Shown piece after piece: positions 7,651 through 16,947 of a stretch of 64,000 bases of DNA. The stretch covers positions 372,001-436,000 of the forward strand of contig NZ_LXYU01000002.1 in assembly GCF_001952075.1 (NCBI RefSeq), read 5' to 3'. Source of the stretch: Ditibartonella apis. GTDB lineage: Bacteria > Pseudomonadota > Alphaproteobacteria > Rhizobiales > Rhizobiaceae. The stretch's first letter is position 1, and each line of letters starts with the position of its first letter. The translations under genes and the position numbers were made by a program. The notes below the pieces were generated by a model. It made no database searches and was not told where the DNA came from. It saw only the letters and a list, made by a program, of their open reading frames with translations.

Positions 7651-9258
7651 TTGAACACTACGTTTTTGATTAACGCGTCTCATCCGCGGGTAACAGGGCA
7701 GGTTTTACGAATGGTGGTTGACGGTTTGAAAAAATCATTTTGGACATTTCGTCGTTTGTCATTGGCCTTTATGGCAATGGGTACAGCTTTGTCCTTTATG
7801 TTGGCACCGGTAGCAGCAAAGGCTGAAACAAGGTCTTTGAAACTCTATTACGTCCATACAGGTGAAAAAGCCGAAATCGTTTTCAAACGTGATGGCAAAT
7901 ATGATCCGGCCGGTTTGAAGCGGCTGAACGTTTTCTTGCGCGATTGGCGTCGTAACGAGCCGACAAATATGGATCCACGTCTGTTCGACCTTATCTGGTC
8001 TGTCTACCGCACCAGCGGATCGCGCGAATACATCAATGTCGTATCGGCATACCGTTCACCGGCTACCAACAATATGTTGCGTTCTCGCTCGCCCGATAGT
8101 GGCGTTGCCAAAAACAGCCAGCATACACTTGGCCATGCAATGGATTTCTATCTACCTGATGTCAATCTTGCCAAATTGCGTGCTATCGGTTTAAAACAGC
8201 AAGTTGGCGGCGTCGGCTATTATCCTCGTTCAGGCTCGCCTTTTGTCCATATGGATGTGGGCAATGTTCGCCATTGGCCACGTATGAGCCGCAGCGAATT
8301 GATGGCTTTGTTCCCCGATGGAAAAACCATGTATATCCCGAGCGATGGCAAACCGCTTGCCGGCTACGACCAGGCAAAGGCCGAATGGCTCGCCCGTCGC
8401 GGTGCACCGGTTGTCTATGCCAGTGCAACAACCTCAACACAAAAACATGGGTTTTTCAGTTCTCTGTTCGGACGTAAAAACTCCGACGAACAAGTTCCTT
8501 CTCAACCGTCAAGAGTACAACCTAAGGCTCCGGCTGTAGCAGAGGAACCACAAACAACAGTCGTTTCGTTACCTAAAAAAGATGCTCCGCTTCCTGAATC
8601 TTCACCATTGCGTGCCAATGGTTTGAAACCGGCACCCGAGGAAGAAAAGACAAACGAAGCACCGGTTATGGCCTATGCCAATGTGCCTGTACCGACGTTC
8701 AAGCCTGATGAAGGTGAGGAAGAAGAAGGCGCTGTCAAGGTTGCAAATATTCCTTTACCCGAAGCAAGACCTTTGCGTCAGGATGAAGCCGACAAGGTTG
8801 CTCTTGCTATTGCCAATAATGGTGCAGGATCGGGTAAACCAACCGATAACGTCCCCGGTGATGATCTGACAGCGCTCATTGAAGCCAACGAGATCATAGC
8901 TGTACCGGATGATGATTATGAGGAAGATGATGATTATGCCGATGCCGATGAAGCACAATCACCCGATAAATCCACGGTTGCGGCAGTAGAGACGGAAAAA
9001 GCTGCCGAAACACCTAAAACTGCCCCGAAGGTCGATCGTCCGGCGACAGATGACCTCAAAAATATTATTGCTGAAAACAAAGCACCGATTACTGTGAAGG
9101 ATGCCAGTTCTATTGCTCCTGACGAGGAATTGCGTAAAGTGCCGAATGTGGTCTTTGTTTCTGGTCTTGAGAAAAAGCAGGAAGTCTCCCGGGTTGCAGA
9201 ACTCAGCGGTCGTGCAATCGACTTCCATGCTGTTGCACGTATCAACGACACATATTAA
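7651..9258 (+). CDS. DUF882 / YcbK-like peptidoglycan endopeptidase (M15 fold) with long acidic tail
   Basis: 535 residues. A TTG start at 7651 is supported by CGGGGAG eight nt upstream. A signal-anchor lies at about 33-60 (LAFMAMGTALSFMLAPVAAKA). The catalytic DUF882 domain (about 62-215) resembles E. coli MepK/YcbK: VVSAYRSPATNN, SQHTLGHAMDFYLPD with the histidine and aspartate zinc ligands, and FVHMDVGNVRHW with the third ligand. This fold cleaves peptide cross-links in the periplasm. The remaining 300 residues are low-complexity, Pro/Glu/Asp-rich (for example DDDYEEDDDYADADEA), with no domain I recognise. Monocistronic, followed by a strong terminator. Confidence 0.85.
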   Translation: MNTTFLINASHPRVTGQVLRMVVDGLKKSFWTFRRLSLAFMAMGTALSFMLAPVAAKAETRSLKLYYVHTGEKAEIVFKRDGKYDPAGLKRLNVFLRDWRRNEPTNMDPRLFDLIWSVYRTSGSREYINVVSAYRSPATNNMLRSRSPDSGVAKNSQHTLGHAMDFYLPDVNLAKLRAIGLKQQVGGVGYYPRSGSPFVHMDVGNVRHWPRMSRSELMALFPDGKTMYIPSDGKPLAGYDQAKAEWLARRGAPVVYASATTSTQKHGFFSSLFGRKNSDEQVPSQPSRVQPKAPAVAEEPQTTVVSLPKKDAPLPESSPLRANGLKPAPEEEKTNEAPVMAYANVPVPTFKPDEGEEEEGAVKVANIPLPEARPLRQDEADKVALAIANNGAGSGKPTDNVPGDDLTALIEANEIIAVPDDDYEEDDDYADADEAQSPDKSTVAAVETEKAAETPKTAPKVDRPATDDLKNIIAENKAPITVKDASSIAPDEELRKVPNVVFVSGLEKKQEVSRVAELSGRAIDFHAVARINDTY

Positions 9259-9295
9259 TTTTTCCTCTTCGGCATTTCACACTTGATCAATATGA

Positions 9296-9341
9296 GCCTT
9301 ATCCGTTTTATTCCGGATAAGGCTTTTTCTTTTTCATCTTT
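9296..9341 (+). terminator. Intrinsic terminator after the DUF882 gene
   Basis: GCCTTATCCG (9296-9305) pairs perfectly with CGGATAAGGC (9314-9323), followed by TTTTTCTTTTTC. Confidence 0.9.
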
Positions 9342-9345
9342 TTCT

Positions 9346-9377
9346 CTTGACCTTCCCATGAGGGTAACCATTATCTC
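9346..9377 (+). promoter_or_regulatory. Probable MerR-family (CueR/HmrR-type) promoter of copA
   Basis: CTTGACCTTCCCATGA begins at 9346: a -35 TTGACC (9347-9352) fused to the ACCTTCCC half-site typical of CueR/HmrR copper promoters. The expected right half (GGGAAGGT) is only partly kept as GGGTAACC. A 19-bp spacer would put the -10 at TATCTC (9372-9377). The same CTTGACCTT-N-CC string precedes the metallochaperone gene at 51421. Inference from motif likeness; the regulator is not adjacent. Confidence 0.45.
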
Positions 9378-9398
9378 TTGATGTGAAAGGTGCGTTTC

Positions 9399-11885
9399 AT
9401 GACAACAACTTCACAAACGGAAGAAAACAGTCAATCTCCGGCAAAAGACAAATTTCATATAGAGCTTGATATTGAAGGGATGACGTGTGCATCTTGTGTT
9501 CGCCACGTCGAAAAAGCGCTCAAAAAAGTTGAAGGCGTAGACAATGCTGTCGTCAATCTGGCAACAGAAAAGGCTGACGTTACGAGCCGGAATAAACTTG
9601 GCATTGACGAGCTTGTGCATGCTGTCGAAAAAGCCGGCTATGAAGTGGGTTACCAACCGGTTGATCTTGATATTGATGGGATGAGTTGCGCTTCTTGTGT
9701 GCGGCGCGTTGAAAAGGCACTTCTCTCTGTAGACGGGGTGAAGACTGCTGTTGTTAATCTCGCAACAAACCGCGCCCACGTCGAGATGCTCAAAAATGTG
9801 ACGACAATTGATGCGCTGGAAAAAGCGGTAGCCAAAGCCGGTTATGGTGCAAAGCCGGTTAATAATCATGAAGAAGTCGACAGACAAGCTGTCGAGGCGC
9901 ATAAACTTGGCCGCTCTCTGGTTATTGCTCTTATTCTGACCGTTCCGGTTTTTGTTCTTGAAATGGGCGGCCATATCATACCGCCCTTCCATCATTTTGT
10001 TATGACCACCATCGGCATGTTCCCTTCCCGCCTCGTCGAATTCATTTTGACAACGCTGGTTCTGTTCGGCCCCGGTTGGCGGTTTTTCAAATCCGGCATT
10101 CCCAATCTCTTTCGTGCGACTCCGGATATGAACTCGCTTGTTGCTGTCGGCTCCTTTGCTGCATGGTCCTATTCTACCGTTGCAACCTTTGCAGGTGCTT
10201 ATATGCCGGAAGGCACTAACAATGTTTATTTTGAGGCAGCGGCCGTTATCGTTACCTTGATCCTGCTTGGCCGTTATCTTGAAGCGGGCGCACGTGGACG
10301 CACCAGTGAAGCTATCCGTATGCTTGCCGGTTTGAAACCGAAAACAGCACGCGTTTTAAGAGATAACGAAGAAAAAGATGTTGCGCTTGATGATGTTGCT
10401 GTCGGCGACATTATTGTAATGCGGCCGGGAGAAAAATTCCCTGTTGACGGCGCGGTCACAAGCGGTAACTCGAATGTTGATGAATCCATGATGACGGGCG
10501 AACCTTTGCCCGTTGCCAAAAAAGAAGGCGACAAGGTTTATGGCGGAACTGTCAATGGCAATGGCTCCTTGACGTTTCGTGCCGAAAAGATCGGTGGCGA
10601 TACACTTATTGCACAAATCCAGAAAATGGTCGAAGACGCACAAAGTGCAAAACTACCCATTCAGGCTCTGGTCGATAAGGTAACCGGCTGGTTTGTCCCC
10701 GCTGTTTTTGCAGCCGCAATTGTTACGTTTTTTATCTGGTTTTTTGTCGGCCCTGCCCCGCAATTTCCGCATGCTCTTATTGCCGGTGTATCGGTCCTCA
10801 TCATCGCTTGCCCTTGTGCAATGGGTCTTGCAACCCCGACATCCATTATGGTGGGGACAGGTCGGGCAGCCACTCTCGGTATTTTGTTCCGTCGCGGCGA
10901 TGCGTTACAAACCTTGCGTGATACTAATGTTGTTGCCTTTGACAAAACGGGCACACTGACGGTGGGCAAACCGGTTTTGCATAAAATAATCACAGCCAAG
11001 GGATTTGATGAAAGACAAACATTGGCAGATGTTGCAGCGGTGGAACTACGCTCCGAACACCCGATTGGCGAGGCTTTGAATGAAGCTGCAAAAAAGGCCG
11101 GAATAACCCTCTCGACTGTTGAAGATTTCAATTCCAAACCCGGATATGGTATTTCCGGCAAAGTTGATGAACGGGAAGTCATTATCGGCGCCGACCGTTA
11201 TATGAACGAGATAAATGTTGATATTTCGGGCTTTGCCAAAGATGCCGAGATTTTCGGCAATGAAGGTATGACGCCCTTTTACGCTGCGATAGACAATAAA
11301 GCCGCAGCAATTTTTGCCGTTGAAGATCCTGTCAAACAGAATTCGGGAAAAACGATTGCCGAACTTCAAAACATGGGCGTCGCAACAGCGCTTGTCACAG
11401 GCGATAACCGTAACACAGCAAAGACAATCGGCTCAAAACTCGGTATTTCAGAAATCGTCGCTGAAGTGCTTCCGGCAGGGAAAGTGGATGCTGTGAAAAA
11501 AATACGTGGGTCTGAACGGCGGGTCGCCTTTGTTGGTGATGGCATCAATGATGCACCGGCACTTGCCGCTGCCGATACCGGTATTGCCATTGGCACCGGT
11601 GCCGATGTTGCTATTGAAAGTGCGGATGTTGTATTGATGTCGGGCGATCCGACAGGCGTTGTCAATGCAATTGCCATTTCAAAAGCAACAATTCGCAACA
11701 TCAAGCAGAATTTGTTCTGGGCATTCGGTTATAACGTTTTGCTCATTCCTGTTGCTGCCGGAATTTTCTATCCCGTCTGGGGCGTACAATTATCGCCAAT
11801 GTTGTCAGCAGCGGCTATGGCAATTTCAAGTGTGTTTGTGCTTTCCAATGCATTGCGTTTGAAACGTTTCAAACCCCGTTTGTAG
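9399..11885 (+). CDS. copA: Copper-exporting P1B-1-type ATPase
   Basis: 828 residues from ATG 9399 with GAAAGG eight nt upstream. Two N-terminal heavy-metal-associated domains carry GMTCASC (residue 27 on) and GMSCASC (about 97 on). Eight membrane segments follow, including the transport-site CPC ([12 protein letters not shown]), the TGEP actuator motif, the phosphorylation site DKTGTLT, the SEHP histidine of the P1B nucleotide domain, and [10 protein letters not shown]. Two CxxC HMA domains plus CPC and the C-terminal FWAFGYN...[12 protein letters not shown] helices point to Cu+ export across the inner membrane. It is transcribed alone from a MerR-type promoter; a small HMA chaperone at 51421 could deliver copper. 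Confidence 0.93.
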   Translation: MTTTSQTEENSQSPAKDKFHIELDIEGMTCASCVRHVEKALKKVEGVDNAVVNLATEKADVTSRNKLGIDELVHAVEKAGYEVGYQPVDLDIDGMSCASCVRRVEKALLSVDGVKTAVVNLATNRAHVEMLKNVTTIDALEKAVAKAGYGAKPVNNHEEVDRQAVEAHKLGRSLVIALILTVPVFVLEMGGHIIPPFHHFVMTTIGMFPSRLVEFILTTLVLFGPGWRFFKSGIPNLFRATPDMNSLVAVGSFAAWSYSTVATFAGAYMPEGTNNVYFEAAAVIVTLILLGRYLEAGARGRTSEAIRMLAGLKPKTARVLRDNEEKDVALDDVAVGDIIVMRPGEKFPVDGAVTSGNSNVDESMMTGEPLPVAKKEGDKVYGGTVNGNGSLTFRAEKIGGDTLIAQIQKMVEDAQSAKLPIQALVDKVTGWFVPAVFAAAIVTFFIWFFVGPAPQFPHALIAGVSVLIIACPCAMGLATPTSIMVGTGRAATLGILFRRGDALQTLRDTNVVAFDKTGTLTVGKPVLHKIITAKGFDERQTLADVAAVELRSEHPIGEALNEAAKKAGITLSTVEDFNSKPGYGISGKVDEREVIIGADRYMNEINVDISGFAKDAEIFGNEGMTPFYAAIDNKAAAIFAVEDPVKQNSGKTIAELQNMGVATALVTGDNRNTAKTIGSKLGISEIVAEVLPAGKVDAVKKIRGSERRVAFVGDGINDAPALAAADTGIAIGTGADVAIESADVVLMSGDPTGVVNAIAISKATIRNIKQNLFWAFGYNVLLIPVAAGIFYPVWGVQLSPMLSAAAMAISSVFVLSNALRLKRFKPRL

Positions 11886-12311
11886 GCTTAACGGTGTTTT
11901 CGCCAATCTTCTTGCAAAATCCGGTCGCTCTTGACCGTTCATCATATCGGATGAAAAGTTTTCAAGCGAATTAGATGATGACGAGAGCATTGACAAGAAG
12001 CACTGGGATAGATGCGAATTAAGTCTGTCACTCGCATTCTGTTCGTACAGCCAAAATAATCATGCCGGAATGACGGGTGAAGTTATCATTCACTAGAAAA
12101 TTTTGTCCTCGAACCGAGGTGAATTAACAGAATCGGTTTCACAACAGACAAACAATTGCGCTTATTTCTTTGGAATAAATTTTCAATCCTTTAAAAAAAT
12201 TATCGCAAAAACTCATTATCAATGATAATATTTTGAAATATCGTTGCAATTTCTATTGCTTGGCGCGAAAGTGGCAAAAAAAATTGCCCACCCATAGAGA
12301 GAGTAAAAAGA
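11886..12311. other. Intergenic region copA to first D-lactate dehydrogenase
   Basis: 426 nt. Only a small inverted repeat ATGCGA...TCGCAT (about 12013-12038) stands out. No gene or terminator recognised; the last 130 nt are AT-rich and presumably carry the promoter of the dehydrogenase gene. Confidence 0.4.
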
Positions 12312-13709
12312 ATGGCAAAACACTGCGATGAAGCAACAATAGATCGTGTTTGTGAAGAATTGAAAGCGGCTTTCAGAGATAGGTTCAGCCGCAATCTTTC
12401 TGTCCGTCAGGCTCATTCCCATAATGTGACCGCACTTTATCAACAAGCCCCTGATGGCGTTGTTTACGCGACCAACAAAGACGATGTTGTAAAAATCGTA
12501 AAAATTTGCGCAAAACACAAAATGCCCATTATTGCCTTCGGAGCCGGCAGTTCCATTGAAGGGCAACTCAATGCGCCCAAGGGTGGCATCAGCATCGATT
12601 TTTCAAAAATGGATCAAGTTGTATCGTTTTCACCTGAAGATATGACCATTACTGTCCAACCCGGCATTACCCGTGAAACATTAAACAGCTGGTTGCGCGA
12701 CAGCGGTCTGTTCTTCCCGATTGATCCCGGTGCCGATGCATCTATCGGTGGGATGGCTTCGACACGTGCATCCGGAACCAATGCCGTACGCTACGGCACG
12801 ATGAGAGAAGCTGTTTTAAGTGCTGAAGCGGTTATGGCAGATGGAAGGATTATCCGCACAGCAAGCCGCTCAAAAAAATCGGCTGCAGGCTATGACTTGA
12901 CGCGGCTTCTCGTCGGCTCTGAAGGGACACTCGGCATTTTCACTGAAATTACATTGCGTCTGCATCCGGTTCCGGAAGTCGTTTCGTGCGGTGCTTGCAC
13001 TTTCCCGACTGTAACCGATGCCTGCAATGCGGTTATTGAGGCAATTCAATGCGCCATTCCTTTAGCCCGTGTTGAACTTCTCGATGAATTTATGACAAAA
13101 GCCTGCAATGCCTATTCTGGATTAACTCTTGATCCTCTTCCCACACTTTGTGTCGAATTTCATGGAGATAAAACCAGCGTTGCAGCACAAGTTTCACTCT
13201 TCGGTGAGATAGCAGCAAGTCATGGATCAAAAGATTTCAAACATTCGACCGATCCTGACAAACGCGCCGAACTCTGGAAAGCGCGCCACGAAGCCTTCTG
13301 GGCAGCGCAGGCAAGCTTGCCAGATTGCGATGTTTTTTCAACAGATGCCTGTGTGCCTATTTCTAGGCTCGCAGATTGTGTGGGCGAAACACAAAAAGAT
13401 CTTCAGGAGCATCACCTTATCGGGCCAATGGTCGGTCATGTGGGGGATGGAAACTTCCATGTTCTTCTTGCCTATCACAAGGGAAACAAAGAAGAAGAAA
13501 AGAAGGTCTACGAATTTTCCGAAAGATTGTCCGAACGGGCAATTTCGATGGACGGAACTTGTACAGGTGAACACGGCATCGGGCAGAGAAAAGCAAAATA
13601 TTTGAGGCTGGAACTGGGAGATGCTGTCGATTACATGCGAGCTATCAAAAAAGCTCTCGACCCCGATAATATTTTCAACCCCGGAAAATATGGATTTGAA
13701 GACTATTGA
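12312..13709 (+). CDS. FAD-linked D-lactate dehydrogenase (cytochrome type), copy 1
   Basis: 465 residues, GlcD/LDHD family. The PCMH-type FAD-binding domain (about 45-225) contains IIAFGAGSSIEGQLNAPKGG, TVQPGITRETLNSWL and FPIDPGADASIGGMASTRASGTNAVRYG. The C-terminal oxidase cap has HVGDGNFH with metal/substrate-binding histidines and GTCTGEHGIGQRKAKYL. The family oxidises D-lactate, and sometimes glycolate or other D-2-hydroxyacids, to the 2-oxoacid and passes electrons to the respiratory chain. Start ATG 12312 is preceded by AGAGAGAG. It is followed 585 nt later by a paralogue about 80% identical by eye. Substrate is inferred from the family, not proven. Confidence 0.85.
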   Translation: MAKHCDEATIDRVCEELKAAFRDRFSRNLSVRQAHSHNVTALYQQAPDGVVYATNKDDVVKIVKICAKHKMPIIAFGAGSSIEGQLNAPKGGISIDFSKMDQVVSFSPEDMTITVQPGITRETLNSWLRDSGLFFPIDPGADASIGGMASTRASGTNAVRYGTMREAVLSAEAVMADGRIIRTASRSKKSAAGYDLTRLLVGSEGTLGIFTEITLRLHPVPEVVSCGACTFPTVTDACNAVIEAIQCAIPLARVELLDEFMTKACNAYSGLTLDPLPTLCVEFHGDKTSVAAQVSLFGEIAASHGSKDFKHSTDPDKRAELWKARHEAFWAAQASLPDCDVFSTDACVPISRLADCVGETQKDLQEHHLIGPMVGHVGDGNFHVLLAYHKGNKEEEKKVYEFSERLSERAISMDGTCTGEHGIGQRKAKYLRLELGDAVDYMRAIKKALDPDNIFNPGKYGFEDY

Positions 13710-14294
13710 TATTAAACGGTGAAGTGGCAACTTTTACGAAGACTTCAAAACGGCAGTCATAAGCGTCACTTCATTCCGGTATATTAGGGAACAAATCCTT
13801 TCATGTCGGCTGCCTATTTTTAATTAAATGGGCAGCTTTCCTCTATTTTATAAGGTTATTTTTTCGGAATTTTATTCTGGTTTGGTGATCTTTGAAATTT
13901 CAAAATCTATATAACGCAATCTAATACCGGCTATTAAAACTCGTTATCATCTTAAGCTACCTCAAATGTTTCTGTTTTTCATTCTTCATGAATAGTAACA
14001 AAGCGATGTTTCGATAAGCGCACCATCTCATTACTCCAGCGTCGTGCAAAATATGACGATAGCGGCACTTGATCGAATTTTCGGAACAAAAATATTTTTC
14101 ACTTAAATATATGATATTAAACGATTTTATAAAATTTTATAATGTATTTTAATGTAAAGAAAAAATACAATAAAAATATATTATGATAAATTTGAATATT
14201 AAATCATGTAAAAGAATATTTTTATTGAAAAATGATATTAAAACGTGCGAACTTATCACATTAGCTATCCAATACAGGGAGAGGAGTGTAGAGA
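13710..14294. other. Intergenic region between the two D-lactate dehydrogenase genes
   Basis: 585 nt. A possible terminator for copy 1 lies at 13809-13842 (GCTGCC / GGCAGC stem with a pyrimidine-rich tail). The remainder, especially 14090-14260, is extremely AT-rich. Its length, with separate leader sequence and RBS for copy 2, suggests each copy has its own promoter. Confidence 0.45.
13809..13842 (+). terminator. Possible intrinsic terminator after D-lactate dehydrogenase copy 1
   Basis: GCTGCC (13809-13814) pairs with GGCAGC (13831-13836) across a 16-nt AT loop, followed by TTTCCTCTATTTTAT. Weak, because the stem is six base pairs and the T-run is interrupted. Confidence 0.4.
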
Positions 14295-15689
14295 ATGGCT
14301 AGACTAGATCAGAAGACCGTAGATCAAGTGTGTAAAGAATTAGAAACGGCCTTTGGCAATCGTTTCAGCAACAATCTTTCAGTTCGCGATACCCACTCGC
14401 ACAATGAAACAAAATTGCGGCACGAAGTGCCTGATGGCGTTGTTTATGCATTGTCAAAAGATGATGTGGTCAAGACGGTCAAAATTTGCGCCCGTTATAA
14501 AATGCCGATTATCGGTTTTGGCGTTGGCAGTTCTCTTGAAGGACAATTGAATGCTCCTGTAGGTGGTATCAGTATCGATTTTTCAAAAATGGATCAGGTT
14601 GTATCTTTTTCGCCTGAAGATATGACCGTCACAATACAACCGGGTATTACACGAGAAACACTGAACAGCTGGTTGCGTGATAGCGGTTTGTTTTTTCCAA
14701 TTGATCCCGGCGCGAATGCATCAATCGGTGGTATGGCATCAACCCGCGCATCGGGTACCAGCGCTGTTCGCTATGGAACAATGAGAGAGGCTGTTTTATG
14801 TGCTGAAGCAGTTATGGCTGATGGTCGCCTCATCCGCACAGCAAGTCGCGCAAAAAAATCTGCCGCCGGTTATGATCTGACACGGCTTCTCGTTGGCTCG
14901 GAAGGCACACTCGGGCTTTTTACCGAACTCACAATAAGGTTGCATCCGATACCTGAAGTTGTCTCAAGTGGCATTTGCACCTTTGCAACAATTGGAGACG
15001 CATGTAATACCGTCATCGAATCCATCCAGTGCGCTATACCCTTTGCACGTGTCGAATTGATGGACGAGTTCATGGTCAAGGCGTGCAACGCCTATTCCGG
15101 TTTAACTTTGGAGCCACGCCCGACGCTTTGCGTCGAGTTCCATGGCGACGAGGCAAGTGTTGCAAGCCAGGCTGCCACGTTTAGCGAAATTGCCTCGGCC
15201 CATGGTTCGAGCAATTTTCAGCAATCGACCGACCCGGAAAAACGGGCCCAACTTTGGAAAGCCCGCCATAGTGCGTTATGGGCTGCCGAGGCAAGCTTGC
15301 CCGAATGCGATGTATTTTCTACAGATGCCTGTGTGCCTATTTCGCGCCTTGCCGATTGTGTCACCGAAACGCAAAAAGACCTGAAAGAACATAATCTGAT
15401 CGGCCCCATCATCGGTCACGTCGGTGACGGTAATTTTCATGTGTTTGTGGGGTACCCGAAAGATAACGAGAGGGAAGAAAAACGCATCTATGAATTTACC
15501 GAAAGGCTATCGGAACGGGCCATATCAATGGGAGGCACTTGCACAGGTGAACATGGCATAGGACAACGCAAGATAAAATATTTGCGTATGGAACTTGGAG
15601 ATGCTGTCGACTTCATGTGGACAATTAAACAGGCTCTCGATCCTGACAATATTCTCAATCCCGGGAAATATGGTTTTCCAGAAAATTGA
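14295..15689 (+). CDS. FAD-linked D-lactate dehydrogenase (cytochrome type), copy 2
   Basis: 464 residues, paralogue of the gene at 12312. All family motifs are retained: GFGVGSSLEGQLNAPVGG, PIDPGANASIGGMASTRASG, HVGDGNFHVFV and GTCTGEHGIGQRKIKYL. Differences concentrate in the first 50 residues and the 240-300 cap region, with the FAD-binding core nearly identical, as expected for two active enzymes that may differ in substrate or regulation. The start is preceded by GGGAGAGGAG. Its 3' end overlaps the convergent DUF488 gene by 35 nt. It lacks an adjacent lactate permease; the nearest carboxylate transporter is ActP 1.3 kb on. Confidence 0.85.
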   Translation: MARLDQKTVDQVCKELETAFGNRFSNNLSVRDTHSHNETKLRHEVPDGVVYALSKDDVVKTVKICARYKMPIIGFGVGSSLEGQLNAPVGGISIDFSKMDQVVSFSPEDMTVTIQPGITRETLNSWLRDSGLFFPIDPGANASIGGMASTRASGTSAVRYGTMREAVLCAEAVMADGRLIRTASRAKKSAAGYDLTRLLVGSEGTLGLFTELTIRLHPIPEVVSSGICTFATIGDACNTVIESIQCAIPFARVELMDEFMVKACNAYSGLTLEPRPTLCVEFHGDEASVASQAATFSEIASAHGSSNFQQSTDPEKRAQLWKARHSALWAAEASLPECDVFSTDACVPISRLADCVTETQKDLKEHNLIGPIIGHVGDGNFHVFVGYPKDNEREEKRIYEFTERLSERAISMGGTCTGEHGIGQRKIKYLRMELGDAVDFMWTIKQALDPDNILNPGKYGFPEN

Positions 15690-16017
15690 CAAGCACGACA
15701 GCATTGTTGTGCTCTTCATCATGCGCCGCATACAATAAAGTCACTTGCGGATGTTTCTTCAGGGAAGAAAGAAAAAGCTCGATCGCTTCCAATTGACCAT
15801 CGAGTTCGGAAATATATCTGCTTTTGAATTCTTCCCATTTGGCAACATCATGGTTGAACCAATGACGCAACTCATTGCTCGGTGCCAATTCCTTTTGCCA
15901 ATCATCAATATGGGCTTTCTCCTTGGAAAGCCCCCTTGGCCAGAGGCGATCAATCAAAACCCGCCAACCATCATTTTCCGAATATGGTTCATAAACCCGT
16001 TTGATAGTTATCGTCAT
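15655..16017 (-). CDS. DUF488 family protein
   Basis: 120 residues, full length for the short DUF488 family. Characteristic strings are IKRVYEPYSENDGWRVLIDRLWPRGLSKE, the WFNHDVAKWEEFKSRY segment and VTLLYAAHDEEHNNAVVL. The fold is known from structural genomics but no enzymatic activity is firmly established. It is transcribed toward the second D-lactate dehydrogenase gene, with tail-to-tail overlap of 35 nt (15655-15689), so both proteins use the same DNA at their C-termini. Function unknown. Confidence 0.85.
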   Translation of the reverse strand: MTITIKRVYEPYSENDGWRVLIDRLWPRGLSKEKAHIDDWQKELAPSNELRHWFNHDVAKWEEFKSRYISELDGQLEAIELFLSSLKKHPQVTLLYAAHDEEHNNAVVLVNFLENHISRD

Positions 16018-16638
16018 TCTGTTTTATTCCGGTAGTGTTTTGAATACCATTATTCAAAATAGTGCATCTTCAAAAAGATCAAAAGCTTTAAATATTATAA
16101 GACGCTTAACGATATTCCTCTACTAGAATTTTTCTTGACCGACAACACAGTTGAATCGGCTTATCAAGAGCCATTGGAATTGCGCAATTTTCCCTCACAT
16201 TAGACACAGCGGCACATCTCTTACTGCTTTTCATAAAAGCGACAAAACATCCAAAGCAAAATTTTTATTTTATATATACGAAAAATTGAATACGAAAATC
16301 ATCAAAAAACATAATTTAAATCATGACAATATTGACATAACATATCGCTTGCATGATTATTTTAAATCGAATGAAATTTATTTCATGGAGGTGTCAAATA
16401 AAAATCATTTTTTAAACCTAAGATAGTCATATTAGTTACTTTAATTCAAAGTAAATCATGTGAAATATGATCATTTTACTAGGTCTGGAACGGCGGGGAT
16501 AGCTATTGGCCTGAAATTGGAACGGTATCAGAGGAGAGCAACCGTTTCGCGCCTTCTGCTCCGGTGAGTGACACGGATTACAAGTAACAATATCTGACTG
16601 AATTTGAAAACCATTCCTGTCACGGAGGAGGAGCCGTC
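16018..16638. other. Intergenic region and leader upstream of the DUF485-actP operon
   Basis: About 620 nt, mostly AT-rich. An open frame at 16151-16426 begins with TTG, has no ribosome-binding site and a composition typical of noncoding AT-rich DNA, so I do not call it. In the last 120 nt, GGAACGGT (16519-16526) pairs with ACCGTTTC (16541-16548), one G-T wobble, leaving a purine-rich 14-nt loop (ATCAGAGGAGAGCA). This could be a leader structure of the transporter operon. Confidence 0.4.
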
Positions 16639-16947
16639 ATGGATAAAGAAACTATTGCCCGGATAGAGGCAAGCCCTGCCTATGTTACGTTGAGAAAAAA
16701 GCGCAACAGGTTGGGCGGCATTCTTACTGTTATTGCCCTTATTGTTTATTATGGCTGGATTGCACTCATTGCCTTTGACAAACAGTTCCTGAGTTTACGC
16801 ATCGGTACCGGCGTCACAACGATAGCCATCCCGATTGGCATAGGTGTGATTGTTGTCATGGTGCTTTTAACTGCAATCTATATTCTGATCGCAAATAGCA
16901 GTTATGACCATTATATCGATGAGATTAAAAAGGAGGTTAAGCAATGA
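16639..16947 (+). CDS. DUF485 membrane protein (YjcH-like)
   Basis: 102 residues with two membrane segments (about 27-47 and 58-85) and a short N-terminal helix containing [12 protein letters not shown], the DUF485 signature. An ideal GGAGGAGG ribosome-binding site precedes ATG 16639. In proteobacteria this small protein is almost always encoded just before actP, as in yjcH-actP of E. coli, and is assumed to assist the symporter. Here the stop codon and the actP start overlap as ATGA, indicating translational coupling. Confidence 0.9.
   Translation: MDKETIARIEASPAYVTLRKKRNRLGGILTVIALIVYYGWIALIAFDKQFLSLRIGTGVTTIAIPIGIGVIVVMVLLTAIYILIANSSYDHYIDEIKKEVKQ

Noticed and set aside
16151-16426. 91-codon open frame upstream of the DUF485 gene
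   Set aside because: TTG start without a ribosome-binding site; Asn/Lys/Ile-rich translation expected from AT-rich noncoding DNA.
16490-16535. Possible sigma54 -24/-12 promoter (TTGGCCTGAAATTGG) before the DUF485-actP operon
   Set aside because: The -12 element reads TTGG rather than TTGC, and the only NtrC-like protein here cannot act as a sigma54 activator.
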